Shown here one piece after another: positions 28,171 to 37,238 of a stretch of 64,000 nt of DNA. The notes under the pieces were generated by a model. That model saw only the letters and a program-made list of their open reading frames with translations. It ran no database searches and was not told where the DNA came from. Made by a program: the position numbers and the translations under genes. Source of the DNA: Sphaerotilus hippei (GTDB lineage Bacteria > Pseudomonadota > Gammaproteobacteria > Burkholderiales > Burkholderiaceae_C). Location: positions 1-64,000 of the forward strand of contig NZ_QJJS01000014.1 in assembly GCF_003201595.1 (NCBI RefSeq), written 5' to 3'. Each line of letters starts with the position of its first letter. The stretch's first letter is position 1.

Positions 28171-28421
28171 GGCCGGACCTCCCCGGCGGTGGCTGCCTCG
28201 GGCGCGACGCAGGCCGCCACCGTCCTCAGGTCGAATCCACCGGCCTGCTCGATCCGGATCAGCAGCTGGCAGATGTCGCTGTGGCGCAGCTGCGGATGCA
28301 GCTCGGCGAGCATGCCCACCCGCATCCAGTGCTCGGCCTGCGCGTTGATGGAGCGCGAGAGTGCGGTGCCGGCCAGGCGCAGGCTCTCGTGCATCTGGTC
28401 TGAAATCTTGACGATGCCCAC
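28167..28421 (-). CDS. ParD-like ribbon-helix-helix protein
   Basis: Starting at a GTG, the 84-residue product reads VGIVKISDQMHESLRLAGTAL, then SRSINAQAEHWMRVGMLAEL, the signature of ParD-like antitoxin-type proteins. A toxin gene is absent; instead map follows with a four-base overlap. The N-terminal beta strand plus helices would bind DNA as a dimer. An AT-rich stretch directly upstream (28424-28465) suits its promoter and an autoregulatory site. Function as regulator of the map operon is inference. Confidence 0.75.
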   Translation of the reverse strand: MGIVKISDQMHESLRLAGTALSRSINAQAEHWMRVGMLAELHPQLRHSDICQLLIRIEQAGGFDLRTVAACVAPEAATAGEVRP

Positions 28422-28511
28422 GGCAGAAATATCCGAAATGTATATGGTTCGTATAATAACATCCTGCTTCTCCACGCTCGTCACGGCACCGGCCGGTGCC
28501 AGAATCCCCCC

Positions 28512-29159
28512 ATGACCTACGGCATCACCGACCTCACCGCCTTCATCATCGGCACGATCTTCATCGTGCTGCTGCCGGGGCCCAACTCCATCTACGTGAT
28601 GACGGTGGCCTCGCGCCTGGGCGTCGCGATGGGCTACCGCGGCGCGGCCGGCGTGTTCCTGGGCGACACCATCCTGATGGTGCTGTCGGCCACTGGCGCG
28701 GCCTCGCTGCTGCGCAGCACCCCGGCGCTGTTCATGGCCATCAAGTACGCGGGCGCAGCCTACCTCGCCTGGATGGGCCTGAAGCTGCTGAAGGCCGCCT
28801 GGCAGGCCTGGCGCGATCCGCGCACCGGCGAGCTCGCGGCGATGCCCGTCGAGCACACCCGGCCCTTCCGCACCGCGCTGTTCATCAGCCTGATGAACCC
28901 GAAGGCGATCCTGTTCTTCGTGTCCTTCTTCATCCAGTTCGTCTCGCCGGCCTACGAACATCCGGCGCTGTCCTTCGTCATCCTGGGCACGATCGTGCAA
29001 CTGTGCAGCGCGCTCTACCTGACCGCGCTGATCTTCGGCGGCGTGCGACTGGCCTCGATGGTGCGCCGCCGCCGGCGCCTGTCGGCGGCGGCCACCGGCG
29101 CGGTGGGCACGCTGTTCATCGGCTTCGGGGCCAAGCTGGCGAGCGCGTCGCTGCGCTGA
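28512..29159 (+). CDS. leuE: LysE/RhtB-family amino acid exporter, LeuE-like
   Basis: The 215-residue protein has six hydrophobic segments and the family motif LPGPNSIYVMTVASRLGVAMGYRGAAGVFLGD near the N-terminus, plus FISLMNPKAILFFVSFF in the fourth segment. It begins MTYGITDLTAFIIGTIFIVLLPGPN, close to the leucine exporter LeuE. It should export leucine or related amino acids by proton exchange. The gene stands alone, divergent from the ParD-like/map operon with 90 bases between. Confidence 0.83.
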   Translation: MTYGITDLTAFIIGTIFIVLLPGPNSIYVMTVASRLGVAMGYRGAAGVFLGDTILMVLSATGAASLLRSTPALFMAIKYAGAAYLAWMGLKLLKAAWQAWRDPRTGELAAMPVEHTRPFRTALFISLMNPKAILFFVSFFIQFVSPAYEHPALSFVILGTIVQLCSALYLTALIFGGVRLASMVRRRRRLSAAATGAVGTLFIGFGAKLASASLR

Positions 29160-29169
29160 GGCCGGCCGT

Positions 29170-30237
29170 TCAGGCCCCGGGCGGGGCCGCGCCCTCGAAC
29201 ACCGGCAGCCGCAGGCTGAACACCGTCGGCTCGCCCGGCCGGCTGCTGGCGTCCAGGCGCCCGCCGTGGTGGCGCACGATGCCGTGGGCCGAGGCCAGGC
29301 CCAGGCCCGTGCCTTCGTTGACGGCCTTGGTCGTGAAGAAGGGCTCGAAGATGCGGGGCAGGACCTCGGGGGCGATGCCCTCGCCGTGGTCGATCACCCG
29401 CACGCGGGCCATCACGGCGCCATCGTCGCCCGGGCAGCGGTCGAGCACGACACGCACCGTGCCGCCCTGGCGGCGCTGCGCGTCCCCGGCGTTCTTCACC
29501 AGGTTGAGCAGCACCTGGCCGATCTGGGCCGCATCGGCGCGCACCTGGCTGTCCTCGATCGGCTCAATCACCAGTTGCTGGCCACGCGGCAGGCTGGCCG
29601 CGAGGATCGCCTCGCCCTGGCGCAGCAGGCCGGCCATCGAGAGGGTGTCGAGCGCGGGCGGTCGTTCGCGGGCGAAGCTGAGCAGCTGGGCGACCAGGCC
29701 GGCGGCCCGCTGGCTGGCCTGCAGGATGCCGCCCAGGTTGCGGGCCTGCTGCGAGCCGGGCTCGGCCGTGACCTCGCACAGCTCGGCCAGGCCGATGATC
29801 GAGCCCAGCAGGTTGTTGAAGTCGTGCGCCACGCCGGCGGCCAGCGTGGCCACCGCCCGCAGCTTCTCGTTCTGGCGCACGCTGTCCTGGAGCTTGTCGT
29901 GCTCCTCGCGCCAGCGCTGCTCGGCCTGCCATTGCTCGTCGATCTGCTGGGGCAGCAGGATGGCCAGCATCAGCGGCATCGCCTCGCCGGCGGCCAGCCG
30001 CTGGTGCATGCGCATGCGCTCGGGCGCGGCGCCCCGCTCCAGGCAGCCGGCCGCCAGCTGGGCCTGGGCGCGCTGGTGCAGGGACAGCATGTCGTCCATG
30101 CTCACGCGCCGGGGCAGCAGGGACTTGGCCAGCTCGGACGCCGCCAGCAGCACGCTCTCGCGCTGCAGGCCGTCGTCGACCGACAGGTAACGCTCGAGCA
30201 GCGCCCGGTAGGCCGGCACCAGCGGCGTGACGATCAC
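29170..30237 (-). CDS. Histidine kinase with RsbU-type N-terminal RsbT-binding domain
   Basis: The 355-residue soluble protein begins with a helical domain (LLERYLSVDDGLQRESVLLAASELAKSLLP, described here by its core YLSVDDG and AYELAKSL-like helix) that resembles the RsbT-binding N-terminus of the phosphatase RsbU. The rest is a histidine kinase: H-box AAGVAHDFNNLLGSIIG near residue 137, N-box QVLLNLVKNAGDAQ, G1 VIDHGEGI and G2 GTGLGLASAHGI. No membrane segment is present. It overlaps the rsbX-like stop by four bases and closes the stressosome operon, so it is the likely output enzyme, signalling to the receiver protein at 33040. Confidence 0.82.
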   Translation of the reverse strand: MIVTPLVPAYRALLERYLSVDDGLQRESVLLAASELAKSLLPRRVSMDDMLSLHQRAQAQLAAGCLERGAAPERMRMHQRLAAGEAMPLMLAILLPQQIDEQWQAEQRWREEHDKLQDSVRQNEKLRAVATLAAGVAHDFNNLLGSIIGLAELCEVTAEPGSQQARNLGGILQASQRAAGLVAQLLSFARERPPALDTLSMAGLLRQGEAILAASLPRGQQLVIEPIEDSQVRADAAQIGQVLLNLVKNAGDAQRRQGGTVRVVLDRCPGDDGAVMARVRVIDHGEGIAPEVLPRIFEPFFTTKAVNEGTGLGLASAHGIVRHHGGRLDASSRPGEPTVFSLRLPVFEGAAPPGA

Positions 30238-30875
30238 GGCAGCACCCGGCAGGCCAGCACCCCGGCGTCATCGCGCGGATGGCGCCAGGCCGACATCAGG
30301 TGGGCACACAGGCGGACCGGATCGGCCTGCCACTCGGGCAGCATCAGCGGCAGCTGCAGGCGCTCGTCCAGGCCATCGGTGAACAGCAGCAGCCAGTCGC
30401 CGGGCTGCACGTCGACATCAGCCTGCAGCAGGCCCTGGGCGGACCGGTCCGACACGAAGGAGCCGTCGCCGACGATGCCGTAGCGCGAGGGCAGGCGCAG
30501 CGTGCTGCCGTCGCGCCAGCGCAGCACCCGCGTATTGCCGATGCCGGCGTGGCGCAGCCAGCCATCCTGCAGCCAGACCAGGCCGACCGCCGCCCCGCGG
30601 CCGTCGATCAGCGCCGCGTCCATCCGCCTGAGCATGGCCGGCGGGTCCGCGTCGGCCACGCCGCTGCGGGCCGCGGCCTCGAGCGTCGCCAGCGCACGGC
30701 GGGCCGCCTGCGCCGCCAGCGGACCATGTCCGAGGCCGTCGATCACCACCAGCCAGCGGGCCGCCGGCTCGGCACCGTCGGCCCGCGGCCGGGCCGGCAC
30801 GCAGGCGACGAGGTCGCCGCAGTCCGCCTCGCCCGCCACGGGCTGGCAGCTCGAGGCCAGCAGCAGGCCGCTCAC
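30234..30875 (-). CDS. rsbX: RsbX-like SpoIIE/PP2C-type phosphatase
   Basis: The GTG start at 30875 overlaps the upstream stop (GTGA), giving 213 residues. PP2C/SpoIIE motifs are visible: metal-binding Asp in VVIDGLGHGPLAAQAA near residue 55, Gly-rich VGLVWLQDG, GIGNTRVLRWRDG and the second Asp in LLLFTDGLDERL near 170. RsbX resets stressosomes by removing phosphate from RsbR and RsbS. The gene lies where rsbX is found in RsbRSTX modules. Confidence 0.85.
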   Translation of the reverse strand: MSGLLLASSCQPVAGEADCGDLVACVPARPRADGAEPAARWLVVIDGLGHGPLAAQAARRALATLEAAARSGVADADPPAMLRRMDAALIDGRGAAVGLVWLQDGWLRHAGIGNTRVLRWRDGSTLRLPSRYGIVGDGSFVSDRSAQGLLQADVDVQPGDWLLLFTDGLDERLQLPLMLPEWQADPVRLCAHLMSAWRHPRDDAGVLACRVLP

Positions 30876-31354
30876 CGCAGCCCCGGCTCGATGCGCGGCG
30901 CGTGTGACCACTTGCGGGCACACACGCGGGTGCCCGCACCGGGCTCGGACACCAGCTCGAACTCGTCCATCAGGCGCTGCACGCCGGGCAGGCCGCAGCC
31001 CATGCCCCCGCCGGTGCTGTAGCCCTCGCTCAGCGCGAGGGTGATGTCGGCGATGCCAGGGCCGTCGTCGCTGGCCAGCAGCTCCACGCCGTCACGCACC
31101 GGCGAGCGCAGCAGACGCAGGCGCAGCACGCCGCCCCGGGTGGTGTGCATCCACAGGTTGTTGGCGAGCTCGGACGCGGCGGTGGCCACATGGGCGGCCA
31201 GCAGCGGCGTGAAGCCGTGGCCGAGGCAGAACTGCCGGGCGGCGGCGACCACCTGGGGCACGTCGGACTCGCGCTGCACCGTCAGCTGCAGGTGGCTGGC
31301 CACCGGCAGGCCACCGGAGGGGTCCCGGTCCGGGCGGGTCAAGGGCAGGGCCAT
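30872..31354 (-). CDS. Second RsbT-like GHKL serine kinase
   Basis: The 160-residue protein has a GHKL ATPase domain: N-box TAASELANNLWMHT near residue 62, G1 DDGPGIADITLALSEGYS and G2 GGGMGCGLPGVQRLMDEF. It is a paralogue of the preceding RsbT-like gene but with a longer N-terminus (RPDRDPSGGLPVASHL). Paired RsbT-like ATPases occur in several proteobacterial stressosome operons; one may phosphorylate RsbS and the other act as a regulator. Start and upstream stop overlap as TGATG, indicating coupling. Confidence 0.8.
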   Translation of the reverse strand: MALPLTRPDRDPSGGLPVASHLQLTVQRESDVPQVVAAARQFCLGHGFTPLLAAHVATAASELANNLWMHTTRGGVLRLRLLRSPVRDGVELLASDDGPGIADITLALSEGYSTGGGMGCGLPGVQRLMDEFELVSEPGAGTRVCARKWSHAPRIEPGLR

Positions 31355-31758
31355 CAGCCGCGCCGCCGCCGGACGATCTCGATGCGCACGACCGTGCCGT
31401 CGCTGCCCGACTGCAGGTCGAAGCGATCCACCAGGCGCCGGGTGCCCGGCAGGCCGGCGCCGAGGCTGCCGCTGGTCGAATAGCCCTCGCCCATGGCCTG
31501 CTCGATGTCGGCGATGCCGGGGCCCTGGTCGCAGACCTCGGCCAGCAGGCGCACCTGCAGCGTGTCCGAGCGGTCCTCGAGCACGCAGGCACCGCCCCCG
31601 CCATAGACCAGCGCGTTGCGGCCGAGCTCGGAGACGGCGGTCGCGAAACGGGTCTGGTCCATCACCCCCAGGCCGGCGGCCTGCGCCATCTCGCGGGCGT
31701 CCAGGCGGGCCTTGAGCAGGTCGGCGCTGGCGCCGAGCTCAATCGTGCGTCGGCTCAT
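31354..31758 (-). CDS. rsbT: RsbT-type serine/threonine kinase
   Basis: The 134-residue protein is the canonical size of RsbT. N-box AVSELGRNALVYGG near residue 45, G1 CDQGPGIADIEQAMGEGYS and G2 SGSLGAGLPGTRRLVDRF are intact. RsbT is held by the stressosome of RsbR and RsbS, phosphorylates them on stress and is released to bind a RsbU-type domain. The start at 31758 overlaps the rsbS end by 20 bases. In this operon the only visible RsbU-type domain belongs to the histidine kinase at 29170. Confidence 0.85.
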   Translation of the reverse strand: MSRRTIELGASADLLKARLDAREMAQAAGLGVMDQTRFATAVSELGRNALVYGGGGACVLEDRSDTLQVRLLAEVCDQGPGIADIEQAMGEGYSTSGSLGAGLPGTRRLVDRFDLQSGSDGTVVRIEIVRRRRG

Positions 31759-32149
31759 CGGGCGCTCCCTCGGCAGACCAGGCCGCATCGGCCGACGCCA
31801 TCATCGACTGCAGGCGCACCAGCGCCCGCTCGAGGTTGAAGGCGGTGGGAACGTCCACCAGGTTGCGACCCATCTCGACCAGGGTCAGCGCCACGGACGG
31901 CTGCACCCCGCAGACGACCACGCTGGCGCCCAGCAGGCGCAGCATGCGGGCGGTGTCGTTGAGCACCCGGGCCATGTAGGAGTCGACCACGTCGAGCGCG
32001 CTGACGTCGATCACCACGCCCTTGACCTGGTCGCGGGCGACCCGGTTGGTGACGTCGTCCTGGAAATCCAGCACGCCGTCGTCGTTGACGTCGGCATGCA
32101 GCGGCACGATCAGGATCTGCGCGTTCAGGCGCAACAGCGGGACTCGCAT
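31739..32149 (-). CDS. rsbS: RsbS-type STAS protein
   Basis: The 136-residue STAS domain protein reads MRVPLLRLNAQILIVPLHADVNDD, followed by the conserved phospho-Ser loop VVIDVSALDVVDSYMARVLND with Ser at the position phosphorylated by RsbT, and VVVCGVQPSVALTLVEMG. It forms the conserved core of the stressosome with RsbR. It follows rsbR by three bases and overlaps rsbT. A tail of about 15 residues (AWSAEGAPDEPTHD) is extra relative to Bacillus RsbS. Confidence 0.88.
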   Translation of the reverse strand: MRVPLLRLNAQILIVPLHADVNDDGVLDFQDDVTNRVARDQVKGVVIDVSALDVVDSYMARVLNDTARMLRLLGASVVVCGVQPSVALTLVEMGRNLVDVPTAFNLERALVRLQSMMASADAAWSAEGAPDEPTHD

Positions 32150-32152
32150 GGC

Positions 32153-33004
32153 TCAGTCCGCCCGGCCGGCCGTCACGCGGCGGCCGGTCATCGTCAGCGC
32201 GAGCGCGACACCCGCCTTCAGCGAGCCCCGGGTCGGCACCGACGACAGGTCGATGCCCAGCTTGACCATGGTCTGGGCGGTGGTCGGGCTGATGCCGGTG
32301 AGGATCACGCGGGTGCCGAGCATCTCGGCGGCCGCGACGGTGCGCAGCAGGTGACGGGCCACGCTGGTGTCCATCACCGGCACGCCGGTGACGTCGATCA
32401 GCGTCACCTCGGCTTCGGTGCGGCCGATGGCTTCGAGCAGGCGCTCGGCCACCTGCACCGCCCGCACCGAGTCGAGCACGCCGACCAGCGGCAGCAGCAG
32501 GATGGAGTCCCACAGCGTGATGACCGGCGTCGACATGTCGAGCAGCGACTGCGCCTGGCTGCGGATCACGCCCTCGCGGGTGGCGACGAACTGCGACACC
32601 AGCGTCAGCACGCAGCGATCCGACAGCGCCTGGATCTGCAGCGTCGCCCGGCTGCGCTGCTCGGCGTCGTCGGGGCCATGTGCGAGCACCAGGGACAGCA
32701 GCGCATCCTTGGCGGCCAGCACGAACTGGACGGAGCCCTCCGGCGACAGGCCCCGGGCGGCGCGCACCTGGCTGGCGTTGCGCAGCACGACGTCCAGGCC
32801 GCGCAGGTCGGCCTGCGCGGTCTCGGACAGCTCCGCGCCCAGCGCGTTCTGCATCGCCACGAGCAGCTCGTTCATCTCCAGGCGCAGCTCGGGGCCGTCG
32901 AGGTCGATCACCGCCTCGGGAGCGAGGCGGTGGCGCCAGTCCTCCAGCACCGCCTCATGGTGATCGGCGATGAGGGCGCGCAGGGTGCGGGGCAGAGTGG
33001 TCAT
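32153..33004 (-). CDS. rsbR: RsbR-type stressosome sensor
   Basis: The 283-residue protein has a helical N-terminal sensor domain (about residues 1-150, RsbRD-like, without globin features) and a C-terminal STAS domain starting near PVITLWDSILLLPLVGVLDS. The linker and phosphosite pattern LIDVTGVPVMDTSVARHLLRT contains a Thr at the second-site position and Thr/Ser near the first. It should assemble with RsbS into the stressosome shell with the N-terminal domain exposed. It is the first gene of the Rsb block. Confidence 0.87.
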   Translation of the reverse strand: MTTLPRTLRALIADHHEAVLEDWRHRLAPEAVIDLDGPELRLEMNELLVAMQNALGAELSETAQADLRGLDVVLRNASQVRAARGLSPEGSVQFVLAAKDALLSLVLAHGPDDAEQRSRATLQIQALSDRCVLTLVSQFVATREGVIRSQAQSLLDMSTPVITLWDSILLLPLVGVLDSVRAVQVAERLLEAIGRTEAEVTLIDVTGVPVMDTSVARHLLRTVAAAEMLGTRVILTGISPTTAQTMVKLGIDLSSVPTRGSLKAGVALALTMTGRRVTAGRAD

Positions 33005-33039
33005 GTCACACCGTGCGCTCGCGCACGTCGCTGGTCAGG

Positions 33040-33414
33040 TCAGGTGGGGAGCGCCGTTCTCACCGCCGCCTGCAGGGCGGCACGGCCGAACGGCTTCGGC
33101 AGCAATTGTGCCGCACCGGCGATCTGGGCCGTGTCCAGGCTGAACTGGGGCGACAGGCTGCGCCGCCCCCCCGAAATGGCGATCACCGGCACCTGCGGCC
33201 GGAGCTTCTTGAGCTCGACGATCAGCTGGGCACCATCCATCACCGGCATCAGCATGTCGGTGATCACCAGGTCGACCGACAGGCCCTGGCGCAGCTGCGT
33301 GAGGGCCGACGCGCCGTCCTCGGCCTCGCTGACGTGGTGACCGTCCAGGGCCAGCAGCTGGCGCACGGTGTCGCGCAGCAGGGTGTCGTCGTCGACCAGG
33401 AGGATGCGGGCCAT
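33040..33414 (-). CDS. Single-domain response regulator (CheY-like)
   Basis: The 124-residue protein is a lone receiver: MARILLVDDDTLLRDTV, phosphoacceptor Asp in LVITDMLMPVMDGAQL near residue 53, Thr/Ser position in IAISGGRRS and the conserved Lys in LLPKPFGRA. There is no output domain. It lies 35 bases upstream of rsbR on the same strand, between the methyl-accepting protein and the stressosome genes, and is the probable partner of the histidine kinase ending the operon. Output may be protein-protein contact, possibly with the flagellar motor or the chemoreceptor. Confidence 0.85.
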   Translation of the reverse strand: MARILLVDDDTLLRDTVRQLLALDGHHVSEAEDGASALTQLRQGLSVDLVITDMLMPVMDGAQLIVELKKLRPQVPVIAISGGRRSLSPQFSLDTAQIAGAAQLLPKPFGRAALQAAVRTALPT

Positions 33415-33459
33415 GTCGGTGAGTCCGGAGAAGAGGAAGGGAGAGGGACGCTGGAACCG

Positions 33460-34668
33460 TCAGAACAGTTCGATGCGCGGCAGGGACGGGTTCGCACCGC
33501 CGGCCGCGGCGGGGCCGCCGTCCCCATGGGCGGCTTCGGCCTCGGCGTACTCGTGGGCGAGCTGCAGCGCCCGGGCCTCGACGGCCGCCGTGTCCCTGGC
33601 GCCGCGGCGCAGCTGGCCGACCAGCTCGGCCAGCAGGTCGTGCCGGCGGTCGAAGAACGGGTTCAGGCGATCGACGATCTGCTTGAACACGTCGTGGTAC
33701 TGGGCCGCATCGAGCAGCTCGCCGATGTCGCGGTCCAGCGCCACGTTGTGTTCGGTGATCGCGGTCAGCAGCATCGCGTAGAACTGGCGCATGTCGAGGT
33801 AGCCCTCGTCGAGCTTGTCGGTCAGCGCGAGCAGGCGGGCCGACTCGTGTTCGTTGTGCACCATCTGCTGGGCGAAGTCGCCCTGGCTGCGGCGCTGCAC
33901 CGTCTCGACCAGCTGGTGGATGCTCTGGCCGATCGACTCGGCCGCGGTGCTCGACTGCAGCGCGAGGCGGCGCACCTCGCCGGCCAGCACCGCGAAGGCC
34001 CGTCCGGCCTCGCCCGCCTGGGCCGCGGCGATGGCGGCGTTGATGGCCAGGATCTCGGTCTGCCGCGCCATGCCGCGGATCGTGTCGGTGATGGCCGACA
34101 GCCCGCGGACCTCCGACACCAGCTGCTCCAGGTAGCGGCGCTCCTGCTCGATCTGCTGCGGCAGCTGCTGCACGAAGGCGGCCAGTTCGGCGACGATCGA
34201 GCCGTTGCGCTCGATCTCGTCCTGCATCTGCACGCTCTGCACGCGGGCGGTGTCGAGGTAGTTCATCAGCTGGCCGGACGACTGGCGCAGGCCATTGACC
34301 TGCCCGATCATGCGCAGCGAAGCCGTCCCCGACAGGTCCACGGCGTGGCCGAGCTGGCGGCGCATGCGCTGGTCGAGCTGCTCCAGGCCCTGCACCGCCG
34401 CGCAGTCGGGCGGCGTGACCGCCGAGGCGGACGCGGGCGCGGCACCGATCGCCGCCGACCGGCGCACGATCCAGACGAGCAGGCACAGGCCGCCGGCCAG
34501 CCCGGGCAGGCCGGCATCCTCCGGGGCCGCGCTGGCGACCCCCAGCAGGAACATCGCCACCGCGCCCACCAGGTGATCGACACGCGCCCGGGCCGACGGG
34601 CCCAGCAGTCGCCCCGGCCATCGACCCGGCGAGGCCACGGAAAGGCTTGAAACAGGAGACGGATTCAT
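33460..34668 (-). CDS. Methyl-accepting-type signalling protein without periplasmic sensor
   Basis: The 402-residue protein has two closely spaced hydrophobic segments near residues 30-70 with almost no periplasmic loop, then a helical coiled-coil and a methyl-accepting domain whose hairpin reads GMARQTEILAINAAIAAAQAGEAGRAFAVLAGEVRRLALQS (core NAAIAAAQAGEAGRAFAVLAGEVR is shortened here to NAAIAAAQAGE and FAVLAGEVR). A C-terminal region of about 130 residues follows (YHDVFKQIVDRLNPFF), resembling a chemoreceptor zinc-binding-type helix bundle only loosely. It is the first gene of the string leading into the stressosome operon, 45 bases ahead of the receiver gene. Confidence 0.8.
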   Translation of the reverse strand: MNPSPVSSLSVASPGRWPGRLLGPSARARVDHLVGAVAMFLLGVASAAPEDAGLPGLAGGLCLLVWIVRRSAAIGAAPASASAVTPPDCAAVQGLEQLDQRMRRQLGHAVDLSGTASLRMIGQVNGLRQSSGQLMNYLDTARVQSVQMQDEIERNGSIVAELAAFVQQLPQQIEQERRYLEQLVSEVRGLSAITDTIRGMARQTEILAINAAIAAAQAGEAGRAFAVLAGEVRRLALQSSTAAESIGQSIHQLVETVQRRSQGDFAQQMVHNEHESARLLALTDKLDEGYLDMRQFYAMLLTAITEHNVALDRDIGELLDAAQYHDVFKQIVDRLNPFFDRRHDLLAELVGQLRRGARDTAAVEARALQLAHEYAEAEAAHGDGGPAAAGGANPSLPRIELF

Positions 34669-34796
34669 CGTTCTATCATTTCAACGCCTGCGCACCCCCG
34701 GCAAAACACCGATAAGGCCGCAGCGGACGGGCCAATTGTGGGCAGGCCACCCGGCCTCGCCGGCGGCACGGCGCGGCGCATCCGCGACAATCGTGC

Positions 34797-36200
<1,404 letters not shown>

Positions 36201-36221
36201 GCCCCGGGGCGGCGGTCGGGA

Positions 36222-37133
36222 TCAGCCCGCCGTCGCACATTCGTCCAGCATCCACTGCCTGAACCCGGCCAGCAGGCCCGACGAGCGCAGCGCGTGGGGC
36301 TGGACCAGGAAATAGCCCCGCTCGGTGCGCACCGGCCGGGTGACGGCGGTCACCAGCTGGCCGCTGCGGATCAGCTCGTCGACCAGCGGCAACCAGGCCA
36401 GCGCCACGCCCTGGCCGGCGATGGCCGCCTGGATCACCAGCGCGTAGTTGTTGAGCGTCAGGTCGCGGCGCTCGGCGGCGGTGGTCAGGCCGTGCAGCGC
36501 GAACCAGTGGGACCAGGTCAGCCAGCGCGCCGGCTCGGCGCTCTCCAGATGCAGCAAGGGCAGCCCGCCCAGGGCGGCCGGCTCGCCCTCGAGCCCGTGC
36601 CGGGCCAGGAAGGCCGGACTGCACACCGGCACCACCACCTCCGGAAACAGCCGCTCGGCCTGGCAGCCCGGCCATGAGCCGCTGCCGAAGGCGATCGCCA
36701 CGTCGACCGGCTCGCCGCGGATGTCGAACTCGTTCTGCGAGGTCACGATGCGCACGTCGATGTTCGGAATCGACGCCCGCAGCGCCGCCAGGCGCGGCAT
36801 CAGCCAGTAGGTGGCGAAACCGAAGTCGGTGACCACCGTCAGGACCTGCCGGTCATGGCGCGCGCGCAGCCGGTTCACCGCCTCGCCCAGGCCACCGAGG
36901 CTGGCGTGGACCGCCTCGAACAGAAAAGCCCCGTCGGCCGTCAGCGACACCCCGCGATGCTCTCGCCGGAACAGCGGCAGGCCCAGGTCCTCCTCGAGCA
37001 GGCCGATGCGCTGGCTGACCGCCGGCTGGCTCGACCCCAACTCCCGCGCCGCCGTCGTGAAACTCAGGTGGCGGGCCGCTGCCTCGAAGAATACCAAGCT
37101 CTGCAGCGGCGGCAGCCGACGTTGGTTTGCCAT
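36222..37133 (-). CDS. LysR-type regulator of choline-sulfate use
   Basis: The 303-residue LysR protein has an N-terminal helix-turn-helix (LSFTTAARELGSSQPAVSQRIGLLEEDLG) and a substrate-binding domain with the segments VVTDFGFATYWLMPRLAALR and LPLLHLESAEPARWLTWSHWF that match regulators of choline-sulfatase genes. It is divergent to betC with 105 bases between, the usual arrangement for such regulators. It probably activates betC and choX in response to choline-O-sulfate or choline; the ligand is inference. Confidence 0.82.
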   Translation of the reverse strand: MANQRRLPPLQSLVFFEAAARHLSFTTAARELGSSQPAVSQRIGLLEEDLGLPLFRREHRGVSLTADGAFLFEAVHASLGGLGEAVNRLRARHDRQVLTVVTDFGFATYWLMPRLAALRASIPNIDVRIVTSQNEFDIRGEPVDVAIAFGSGSWPGCQAERLFPEVVVPVCSPAFLARHGLEGEPAALGGLPLLHLESAEPARWLTWSHWFALHGLTTAAERRDLTLNNYALVIQAAIAGQGVALAWLPLVDELIRSGQLVTAVTRPVRTERGYFLVQPHALRSSGLLAGFRQWMLDECATAG

Positions 37134-37238
37134 ATCGATCCGTTATGCGTGCATTAAAAAATACCGGCTTCACACCGCAGAAACCCCAGTGCTAGACTGA
37201 AATTAACCCATAAAACCCACTGATGCAAGGCCTGGTCG
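37134..37238. promoter_or_regulatory. Divergent LysR/betC promoter region
   Basis: This 105-base stretch is much more AT-rich than its surroundings. TAGACT at 37193-37198 is a reasonable -10 hexamer for betC without a good -35 element, as expected for an activator-dependent promoter. AT-rich DNA continues about 200 bases into betC. Confidence 0.4.

Noticed and set aside
28167-28421. Toxin-antitoxin pair at the ParD-like gene
   Set aside because: The partner gene is methionine aminopeptidase, not a ParE-type toxin, so a classical toxin-antitoxin call is not supported.
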